NCBI GenBank assembly: GCA_028818385.1
Contig: JAPPNY010000004.1
Coordinates: 1-5,619, forward strand
DNA: 5,619 nt
Direction of reading: 5' to 3'
From: Spirochaetaceae bacterium
GTDB lineage: Bacteria > Spirochaetota > Spirochaetia > SZUA-6 > Bin103
Position numbers and translations under genes: made by a program. Below, in pieces: positions 1-5,267 of the stretch. The first letter of the stretch is position 1. Every line of letters starts with the position of its first letter. Under the pieces are notes generated by a model. It was given only the letters and a program-made list of their open reading frames with translations, ran no database searches and was not told the origin of the DNA.

Positions 1-888
1 CCGCTGATCGAGGGTTCCGCCCCGACCAACGGACCCGAGCGTGGGATCGTCCTGTTGTTCCTGGGCGTCGGATTCTGCAACACCCACCTGCCGTGGCTGG
101 CGCCGGAGCGCTACTGGCGGGTCCACGACGGCACCGACTTCGGCGCCGAAGCTGGATACGACACGCCGCGGCCCGCGCCGCTGGCGCCCGAGCTGGCGCG
201 CGCCGGCAACGAACCGTTCCAGTACTACGAGCAGACCGACCATCTGCCGGGCGCCCGCGCGGCGTGGCAGCCCACGGCGGGCCAGGCCGAGGAGCTGCGC
301 CGCGGCCACTACGCCGCCGTCAGCTACGTCGACGCCCAGATCGGCCGCATCCTGGCCGCCCTCGACGAGACCGGGATGGCGCAGGACACGGTGGTGGCCT
401 TCACCACCGACCACGGCTTCGCCCTCGGCGAGCACCGCCACTGGGGCAAGGGAGTGACGTGGGAACCGGACCTGCAGGTGCCGCTGCTGCTGCGCGTTCC
501 GGGCCGTACGGCCGGCCAACGGGTCACCGGCCTGACCGAGCACGTCGACCTCATGCCCACCCTGCTGCAGCTTGCCGGCATCCCGGTCCCCGATTGGGCG
601 GAGGGAAGCAGCCTGCTGCCGCTCCTGGACGACCCTTCGGCGCCCGGAAAACCGGCGGTGTTCGCGCAGGCGCGCCGCGGCCGGCTGACGGCCTGCTCCG
701 CACGCACCGCCGACCACCGCTACACCCGCTGGCTCGATGCGACCGGTCGCGTCCAGGCGGAAGAGTTGTACGACCACCGCACCGATCCCGCGGAGACCAT
801 CAACCTCGCACCCGGATCCGATCCGTCCGTCCTATCCCGCCTGCGCTCCCTTGCTCCCAAGTGCCGCGAGGTGGCGGACAGAAATTAG
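1..888 (+). CDS. Sulfatase, iduronate-2-sulfatase-like, C-terminal part (5' end outside window)
   Basis: The reading frame is open from the first base to a TAG at 886-888, giving 295 visible residues. By family it should hydrolyse sulfate esters, probably on a glycan, using a formylglycine made from a Cys near the N-terminus that is not in this window. Visible landmarks: a GFCNTHLPW block at about residues 24-32, matching the GFxxPHLPF block of iduronate-2-sulfatase-like (S1_7-type) enzymes; YAAVSYVDAQIGRIL from about residue 104; the metal-binding TDHG with D137 and H138; LGEH followed by WGK with K150, the conserved sulfate-contacting Lys; and a C-terminal ELYDHRTDPAETINLA block typical of the family end. 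Family members are about 450-500 residues, so roughly 150-200 are missing. Its start, signal peptide and promoter cannot be judged. It converges on the ATPase gene with a 43-nt gap. The exact substrate is unknown. Confidence 0.93.
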   Translation, partial: PLIEGSAPTNGPERGIVLLFLGVGFCNTHLPWLAPERYWRVHDGTDFGAEAGYDTPRPAPLAPELARAGNEPFQYYEQTDHLPGARAAWQPTAGQAEELRRGHYAAVSYVDAQIGRILAALDETGMAQDTVVAFTTDHGFALGEHRHWGKGVTWEPDLQVPLLLRVPGRTAGQRVTGLTEHVDLMPTLLQLAGIPVPDWAEGSSLLPLLDDPSAPGKPAVFAQARRGRLTACSARTADHRYTRWLDATGRVQAEELYDHRTDPAETINLAPGSDPSVLSRLRSLAPKCREVADRN

Positions 889-931
889 CGACGCCGCGAT
901 CGGAGCGGATCGGGGACCAGGAGGCCGCCGC

Positions 932-2101
932 CTAATCGGTTTCCGGCAACTGCGCCAACCGGCGCCAGGGAACGATGTCGGCGTCGCTGCGCTGCTGTAG
1001 CTGATCGCCGCCATACACGATGACCGGGCGGCCGGCGGCGGCGCCCGCCAACTCGCGCCAACGGCGCACCCCCCGCAGCCAGTCCGGTGACACCGTGGCG
1101 CCGGACTTGATCTCGACCGGTGCCAGGACCTGCCCCTGTTCCAGCACCAAGTCGACTTCCAGACCGCCATGGCTGCGCCAGAAGAACAGGTTCGGCTGGC
1201 TGCCGGCGTTCCAGCGCCGCTTCAGGTACTCGGTGATCACCCAGTTCTCGAACAGTGCGCCGCGCGCCGGGTGGGTGCTCATCTGCTGCGCGGACTCGAT
1301 GCCGATCAGCCGCGCCGCAACGCCGACATCGTAGAAGTAGAGCTTGGGTGTCTTGACCAGCCGCTTGCGGAAGCTCTGGTGGTGCGGCTGCAGCCGAAAC
1401 ACGATGAACGATGCCTCCAGCACGCCGAGCCATGCCCGTACCGTCTTCTGGTCGACGCCGGCGTCGTTGCCGATGCGGGTCAGATCGGCAAGCTGGCCAA
1501 CGGCCCCGGCGCACAGCCGCAAGACGCGCTGAAACGTGGGCAGATCCTGGACGTTGCGCAGTTGACGCACGTCGCGCTCGACATACGTGGCGAGGTACGC
1601 GTTGTACCAGCGTTCGGGAGCCGCCGGCATGTCGAAGACCGGCGGATAACCGCCGAGTAGCAGCGTTGAATCGAGTGACGCCGGCAGCCAGCCGCCGGCC
1701 TGCAACTCCGATGCCGAGAACGGCAGCAGATTGACGAAGCCAACCCGTCCCGCCAGGGACTGGGTGATGCGCTGCACCAGGCCGAAGTGCTGGGAACCGG
1801 TCAGCACGAATTGCCCCGCCTCGCGACGCCGGTCGACGATTCCCTGCAGATAGGAAAACAGCTCCGGGCAGCGCTGCGCTTCGTCGATCAGAGCCCCGCC
1901 CGGATACTGGCCGAGGAAGCGGCGCGGATCCTCCTGCGCAAACCGGAGCAGGTCGGGATCCTCCAGGCTGGCGTACGGCTTCGCCGCGAACGCCGCCTTC
2001 GCCAGCGTGGTCTTGCCCGATTGGCGCGGGCCGACGATCGCCACGACCTTGAATTCGCGCGCCAAGGTCCGGGCGAGTGGCTCCGCCTCTCGGGCAACCA
2101 T
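932..2101 (-). CDS. AAA ATPase with DUF4143 C-terminal domain
   Basis: Complete 389-residue protein, a normal length for this family. Residues 1-130 form an AAA_14-type P-loop domain: Walker A GPRQSGKTT at 24-32 (K30), Walker B ALIDEAQ at 70-76 (D73, E74), sensor-like LTGSQ at 100-104 and SLAGR at 115-119. A middle region (about 165-240) begins YNAYLATYVERDV and contains a probable winged helix (about 204-239). The C-terminal part (about 280-340) has FENWVITEY (E285, E291), EVDLVL (D317) and PVEIKSG (E330, K332), a spacing that resembles PD-(D/E)XK nuclease folds. No signal peptide or membrane segment is seen, so it is cytoplasmic. Such ATPases occur in many copies in bacteria and archaea and their role is poorly defined. 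The ATG at 2101 is preceded by TAGGAT ending 6 nt upstream; its AGGA could also act as a weak Shine-Dalgarno. The gene diverges from the oxidoreductase and shows no functional link to the sulfatases. Confidence 0.93.
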   Translation of the reverse strand: MVAREAEPLARTLAREFKVVAIVGPRQSGKTTLAKAAFAAKPYASLEDPDLLRFAQEDPRRFLGQYPGGALIDEAQRCPELFSYLQGIVDRRREAGQFVLTGSQHFGLVQRITQSLAGRVGFVNLLPFSASELQAGGWLPASLDSTLLLGGYPPVFDMPAAPERWYNAYLATYVERDVRQLRNVQDLPTFQRVLRLCAGAVGQLADLTRIGNDAGVDQKTVRAWLGVLEASFIVFRLQPHHQSFRKRLVKTPKLYFYDVGVAARLIGIESAQQMSTHPARGALFENWVITEYLKRRWNAGSQPNLFFWRSHGGLEVDLVLEQGQVLAPVEIKSGATVSPDWLRGVRRWRELAGAAAGRPVIVYGGDQLQQRSDADIVPWRRLAQLPETD

Positions 2102-2107
2102 GGCACC

Positions 2108-2136
2108 ATCCTACTTCCGCCGGCAAGAACGTGCAA
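2108..2136 (-). promoter_or_regulatory. Candidate leaderless promoter of the AAA ATPase gene
   Basis: Read on the minus strand, TTGCAC (2131-2136) is followed by a 17-bp spacer and TAGGAT (2108-2113, 4 of 6 to the -10 consensus). Six bases then precede the ATG at 2101. If the -10 is real, transcription would start at or next to the A of the ATG, giving an mRNA without a 5' leader. The alternative reading is that AGGA inside the same stretch serves as a Shine-Dalgarno with a 7-nt spacer on a longer transcript. A GATAAT further upstream on this strand (2160-2165) lacks a good -35. Confidence 0.45.
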
Positions 2137-2147
2137 ATCAAGGAATT

Positions 2148-2163
2148 GGAATCCGGATTATCC
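2148..2163. promoter_or_regulatory. Palindrome in divergent intergenic region, possible operator
   Basis: AATCCGGATT at 2150-2159 is a perfect 10-bp palindrome. With one extra A it extends to GGAATCCGGATTATCC (2148-2163). It lies between the two outward-facing promoter candidates, roughly 55-65 bp upstream of the predicted plus-strand start and 47-58 bp upstream of the minus-strand ATG. The stretch around it is more A/T-rich than the rest of the window. A dimeric regulator could bind here to control both genes. No specific regulator family is recognised, and a single palindrome can occur by chance. Confidence 0.3.
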
Positions 2164-2179
2164 TGATCCATCCGCCTTC

Positions 2180-2208
2180 TTCCGTGCTCGGCATTGCGGT
2201 GCTACGCT
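2180..2208 (+). promoter_or_regulatory. Candidate promoter of the leader ORF and FAD oxidoreductase
   Basis: TTCCGT (2180-2185) is followed by a 17-bp spacer and TACGCT (2203-2208). The hexamer occupies -12 to -7 relative to the A of an ATG at 2215. The -35 is poor, but the -10 and its downstream context closely match the block ahead of the gene at 5268: TACnCT, then GA, four bases, then ATGG. The predicted transcript would begin at the ATG of the 15-codon leader ORF. Confidence 0.45.
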
Positions 2209-2214
2209 GATGGC

Positions 2215-2262
2215 ATGGTAGCTGACCGAGGGCGCCAATTCGTTTCGGTGCCCGCGGATTGA
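2215..2262 (+). CDS. 15-codon leader ORF overlapping the oxidoreductase start
   Basis: An ATG at 2215 opens a short frame encoding MVADRGRQFVSVPAD and ends with TGA at 2260-2262. That TGA shares two bases with the TTG (2259-2261) used as the first possible start of the FAD oxidoreductase, forming a TTGA overlap. The ATG sits 6 nt after the TACGCT hexamer, so it is the natural leaderless start of this transcript, whereas the TTG has no Shine-Dalgarno. Two explanations fit: translation of the short ORF delivers ribosomes that reinitiate at the TTG, or the ATG is the true oxidoreductase start and a one-base indel (real or sequencing) separates the frames. The peptide has no attenuator-like run of one amino acid. 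Confidence 0.35.
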   Translation: MVADRGRQFVSVPAD

Positions 2263-3593
2263 ACTCGATCGTCGATCGCAATTCGTCGCCGCAACTGGTG
2301 ACGTGGAGCCGTAGCGTTCCGGTGCGTTACCACGCGGACGTCGCCGTCATCGGCGGCGGCATCGCGGGAGTGAGCGCGGCCGCAGCCGCCGCGCGCAGCG
2401 GAGCGTCGGTGGTGCTGGTCGAACGCTTCGGCGTGACCGGCGGCAACATGACGGTCGGCGGGGTGGCCAACTTCTGCGGCGAGACCGCCGGCCAGGGCGA
2501 GGTGTTCGACGAGATCCTGCGCCACCTGGAGCGGTTCGACGCCATCGTCCCCTACGAGCCGTTCGCTTACGGGGGATGCCAGTCGCGGGTCCTGGATCAC
2601 GAGATCCTGGCGGTGATCCTGCAGGAGGTGCTGCTGGAGCGCGGGGTCAAGCTGCTGCTGCACACCCGCTTCGTCGACGTGATCGAGCGCGACGGCCGGC
2701 TGGCCGAGGCGATCGTGGCCGGGCCCTCGGGCCCCGAGGCGCTGCGCGCCAACCACTTTATCGACTGCACCGGCGACGGACTGGTGGCCAAGGCCGCCGG
2801 CTACGCGGTCGAGAAGGGACGCGCCGAGGACCAGCTCCAGCTCCCGATGAGCCTGATGTTCTTCGTGCGGGAGATGGGCGAGCCGGTCCCCGACCAGCTC
2901 CCCGACGGCTGGTTCCAGCCGATCCGCGAGCGCGACGACCTGCCGATGACCAGCCCCAACTGGCCCAACGGTCCGCGCGGCCGGGCGATCAAGGTCAAGG
3001 TGCCGATGTTCGACTCGACCGACACCGAGAGCATGACCGCCGCCGAGATCGCGGCGCGCCGCCGCATGCTGGAGGTGCTGTCCTACTTCCAGGCGGTCGA
3101 GCGCAAGGACTGGCGCTTCGATCACTGCTCGCCGATCATCGGCATCCGCGAGGGGTACCGAATCGTCGGCCGGTACCAGCTGCGCGTGGACGATCTGCGC
3201 GCCGGGCGTGAGTTCGACGACGCCGTCGCGCGCGGCGTGTTCTACCTCGACGGCCACAAGCCGGACGACGACAAGCGCACCTACATCCTCCCCAAGGACG
3301 AGCTGTACGTGCCGCCCTACCAGATCCCGTTCCGCTGCCTGGTCCCGCGCGACGGCCGCAACCTGCTGATGGCCGGCCGCTGCATGTCGGCGGACCAGCT
3401 CGCCCTGTCCTCCGCGCGCGTCACCACCACCTGCTCCATGATGGGCCAGGCGGCCGGCATCGGCGCGGCGATGGCCGCCTCGCGCGGCGCCGACGCCGCC
3501 GACCTCGATCCCCTGGAGGTGCGGCGGGAGGTGGAGCGCCGCGGCGCCCACCTGGCCGTCGACGAGTCGCCGCCGGCGCCGCTCAGGGGCTGA
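2259..3593 (+). CDS. FAD-dependent oxidoreductase (PF12831-like)
   Basis: Predicted flavoprotein of up to 444 residues that binds FAD through an N-terminal Rossmann fold. ADVAVIGGGIAG at 26-37 gives the dinucleotide GxGxxG (G32, G34, G37), and VLVER at 52-56 ends in the ribose-binding acid E55. This is followed by FGVTGGNMT (57-65). FIDCTGDG at 167-174 (D173) is the second conserved FAD block of this family. The C-terminal NLLMAGRCMSADQLA (from 368) and MMGQAAG (to residue 400) close the FAD site. There is no signal peptide or membrane segment, so it is cytosolic. Relatives are annotated only as FAD-dependent oxidoreductases; a sugar or hydroxy-compound substrate would be a guess. An in-frame stop at 2223-2225 limits the 5' end. 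TTG 2259 is the only common start before GTG 2298, which would leave 13 residues before the fold and is also plausible. Neither has a ribosome-binding site. It converges with the sulfatase after a 24-nt gap. Confidence 0.92.
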   Translation: MNSIVDRNSSPQLVTWSRSVPVRYHADVAVIGGGIAGVSAAAAAARSGASVVLVERFGVTGGNMTVGGVANFCGETAGQGEVFDEILRHLERFDAIVPYEPFAYGGCQSRVLDHEILAVILQEVLLERGVKLLLHTRFVDVIERDGRLAEAIVAGPSGPEALRANHFIDCTGDGLVAKAAGYAVEKGRAEDQLQLPMSLMFFVREMGEPVPDQLPDGWFQPIRERDDLPMTSPNWPNGPRGRAIKVKVPMFDSTDTESMTAAEIAARRRMLEVLSYFQAVERKDWRFDHCSPIIGIREGYRIVGRYQLRVDDLRAGREFDDAVARGVFYLDGHKPDDDKRTYILPKDELYVPPYQIPFRCLVPRDGRNLLMAGRCMSADQLALSSARVTTTCSMMGQAAGIGAAMAASRGADAADLDPLEVRREVERRGAHLAVDESPPAPLRG

Positions 3594-3623
3594 TCTGCCC
3601 GGCGGAGAGCAAGCCGGTCAGCC
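3588..3623. terminator. Bidirectional hairpin containing both convergent stop codons
   Basis: GGCTGA (3588-3593) and TCAGCC (3618-3623) are perfect inverted repeats. Inside them, CCGGC (3599-3603) pairs with GCCGG (3613-3617), leaving a 9-nt loop and a 5-nt bulge on the left arm. The TGA stop of the oxidoreductase and the TGA stop of the minus-strand sulfatase form the mirrored parts of the outer stem. No T-tract follows on either strand, so it is not a canonical intrinsic terminator. It may act as a 3' stabilising hairpin or a weak bidirectional terminator. Confidence 0.4.
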
Positions 3624-5111
3624 GGCCAGGCTCCTCGCGTATGGCCAGCTCGTGCCGCCGCGGCCGGCCACGTGCCGCATCTCGGTGGCCACCAGGGTCG
3701 AGTGGAGCCGGGCGATCAGGCTGTCGCGGCGCCGGGCGTGGTCCCGGTCGTTCCAGAGGTTGGTGGTTTCGGTCGGATCGGCTGCCATGTCGTACAGCTC
3801 GCCCAGAGGCTCGCGGCGCGCCTCGGGATCGTGGAACAGCGACAGCTTGTAGCGGCCGTCGTGGAACATGGTGCCGTAGATCGGCGGGTCCCAGTAGCCG
3901 CGCTCGCCGTCTTCGGAGTTGCCGTAGCCGGAGTTGCGGTACATCGTGAGCGCATGGTCGCGGGGTGAGGCCACCCCGCCACGAGCCAGCGCCGCCAGGT
4001 CCTGCGACTCGGGCATCAGCGCGGCGGTCTCGGCAGCCGGCGTTCCGGCGGCGTGCAGCACGGTGGCGGCCAGGTCGTGGGGCTGCACCAACTCGCTCAC
4101 CCGCGCGCCGGCCCGCTCGCCCGCAGGCAGGCGCAGGATCATCGGCACCCGCGTGCACGGGTCGTAGAAGTAGGCGCCCTTGGTGATGAGCTCGTAGTCC
4201 CCGATCATGTCGCCGTGGTCGGACACGAACAGCACCAGGGTGTCGTCCGAGAGACCGCGCCGCTCCAGCTCGGCAAGGATGCGCCCCACCTGCCGGTCGA
4301 GGAAGGCGACCGATGCGAGGTAGCCGTGCCGCACGTCGGCCAGATCGTGACCGTCCGTATGCCTGCCGTAGCGGCGCCGGAACCCCTCCCGCTCCCGCTG
4401 CACCGCGCTCGGGACCGGCTCGTGCGCCGAGGTCAACGGGCGCACCGCATCGATGGCCGAGCGGTCCACCAGGCCGCCCGTCTCGGCCGGAAAGTCGAAG
4501 TACGGGGAATGCGGATCGAAGAAACTCACGTTGAGAAAGAAGGGCCGCGCCGGATCGCGCTCGGAAAGGAAGGCGATGGCGCGCTCGGCGGCCCAGGTGC
4601 TGAAGTGCGCCTTCGCCGGATGGTGGTCCTGCGGCCCTGACTCGAGCTGGCGCAGAAACTCCGGATGGTGCTCGCGCAGCCACGCGGCGTAGGCGTTCAA
4701 GGGCGAGTCGAGATGGATCCGCGGATCGTTGCACCACTCGTAGCGCTCGAAGCCGTCGTGCGGGTAGCGGCCGGCCGCCTCCACGACGCGCCCGGAGACG
4801 TGCAGCTTGCCCACCAGCGCGGTCTGGTAGCCGAGGCGCGCCAGATGCGCCGGCAGCAGCACCTGGTCGTCGGGCAGCGTGTCGTGCAGCCGGTACACAC
4901 CGTGCCCGGGCAGCGGTTTGCCGGTCAGCATGCAGGCGCGGCTCGGCGTGCAGATGGTAGCGTTCACGTAGCTGCGCTCGAACGTCACCCCGCCGGCCGC
5001 AAGCGAATCCAGGGCCGGCGTGGGGATGGCACGGCAGCCGTAGCTTCCGAGCGTGTCCCAGCGCTGCTGGTCGCTCATGATGAGCAGGATGTTGGGGCGT
5101 TTCGGATCCAT
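3618..5111 (-). CDS. Sulfatase (arylsulfatase-type, formylglycine-dependent)
   Basis: Complete 497-residue enzyme of the alkaline-phosphatase superfamily that should hydrolyse sulfate esters. RPNILLIMSDQQRWD at 5-19 supplies metal ligands (D14, Q15). CTPSR at 54-58 is the intact CxPSR signature, with C54 the residue converted to formylglycine. LVGKLH at 99-104 (K102, H104), FFDPHSPY at 197-204 (H201), VSDHGDM at 296-302 (D298, H299) and TKG at 310-312 (K311) complete the active site. ELYDMAADPTETTNLW marks the usual C-terminal domain. No signal peptide precedes the fold, so the protein is predicted cytosolic and would act on imported, probably small, sulfated substrates. It differs from the sulfatase at the left edge and appears to belong to another subfamily, which I cannot assign. 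The ATG at 5111 is the only sensible start. A GGAGGGG lies 21 nt upstream, too far for a standard Shine-Dalgarno. No maturase (FGE or anSME) gene is in view. Confidence 0.95.
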   Translation of the reverse strand: MDPKRPNILLIMSDQQRWDTLGSYGCRAIPTPALDSLAAGGVTFERSYVNATICTPSRACMLTGKPLPGHGVYRLHDTLPDDQVLLPAHLARLGYQTALVGKLHVSGRVVEAAGRYPHDGFERYEWCNDPRIHLDSPLNAYAAWLREHHPEFLRQLESGPQDHHPAKAHFSTWAAERAIAFLSERDPARPFFLNVSFFDPHSPYFDFPAETGGLVDRSAIDAVRPLTSAHEPVPSAVQREREGFRRRYGRHTDGHDLADVRHGYLASVAFLDRQVGRILAELERRGLSDDTLVLFVSDHGDMIGDYELITKGAYFYDPCTRVPMILRLPAGERAGARVSELVQPHDLAATVLHAAGTPAAETAALMPESQDLAALARGGVASPRDHALTMYRNSGYGNSEDGERGYWDPPIYGTMFHDGRYKLSLFHDPEARREPLGELYDMAADPTETTNLWNDRDHARRRDSLIARLHSTLVATEMRHVAGRGGTSWPYARSLAG

Positions 5112-5119
5112 GCACCGCG

Positions 5120-5148
5120 AGCCTGTCGCGCGCCCCTCCGGGCGTCAA
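5120..5148 (-). promoter_or_regulatory. Possible promoter of the complete sulfatase gene
   Basis: On the minus strand a good -35, TTGACG (5143-5148, 5 of 6), is followed by 17 bp and CAGGCT (5120-5125), with 8 bases before the ATG. The -10 is poor and shares only the A and final T of the consensus. The correct 17-bp spacing and the proximity to the start resemble the other candidates, but this is the weakest of the four. Confidence 0.25.
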
Positions 5149-5171
5149 TCGATCCCGCCAGCCGTCCCGGA

Positions 5172-5208
5172 GCGCGCCTCGCGCGTGTCCCCGGCGGCGC
5201 GCACGCGC
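5172..5208. repeat. Overlapping GC-rich inverted repeats in divergent spacer
   Basis: GCGCGCC (5172-5178) is mirrored by GGCGCGC (5196-5202), and GCGCGTG (5181-5187) is mirrored by CACGCGC (5202-5208). The two foldings overlap and exclude each other. They lie in the 156-nt gap between the minus-strand sulfatase start and the plus-strand small gene, upstream of both. Given the very high G/C content, chance is a real possibility. No further gene is seen in this gap. Confidence 0.25.
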
Positions 5209-5230
5209 TGACGCCGGTTCGACCAGCTTG

Positions 5231-5261
5231 TTCGGGCAGCGCCGCCGACTGGCACTACACT
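5231..5261 (+). promoter_or_regulatory. Candidate leaderless promoter of the small right-edge gene
   Basis: TACACT (5256-5261) occupies -12 to -7 relative to the A of the ATG at 5268, with GACTCC between. A weak -35, TTCGGG (5231-5236), is 19 bp upstream; TTGTTC (5228-5233) is a poorer-spaced alternative. No purine-rich Shine-Dalgarno lies in the last 15 bases before the ATG, which supports a leaderless transcript. Confidence 0.5.
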
Positions 5262-5267
5262 GACTCC

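Noticed and set aside
897..912. CGATC/GATCG inverted repeat as a terminator between the left sulfatase and the ATPase
   Set aside because: Only a 5-bp stem with no T-tract and no extension; too weak to call. The 43-nt gap otherwise holds nothing I can support.
93..935. 280-codon plus-strand frame overlapping the left sulfatase
   Set aside because: Arg/Ala/Pro-rich shadow with no motif; frame 1 carries the sulfatase blocks.
885..2171. 428-codon minus-strand frame across the AAA ATPase
   Set aside because: Low-complexity Arg/Ala/Gly-rich translation of the wrong frame; the 932-2101 frame has Walker A, Walker B and DUF4143 features.
2202..3551. 449-codon minus-strand open frame opposite the FAD oxidoreductase
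   Set aside because: It is rich in His, Asp, Val and Arg with no recognisable domain and lies entirely antisense to a clear flavoprotein.
5133..5139. GGAGGGG on the minus strand as the Shine-Dalgarno of the complete sulfatase
   Set aside because: It is 21 nt from the ATG, too far for normal spacing, and no in-frame start lies closer to it.
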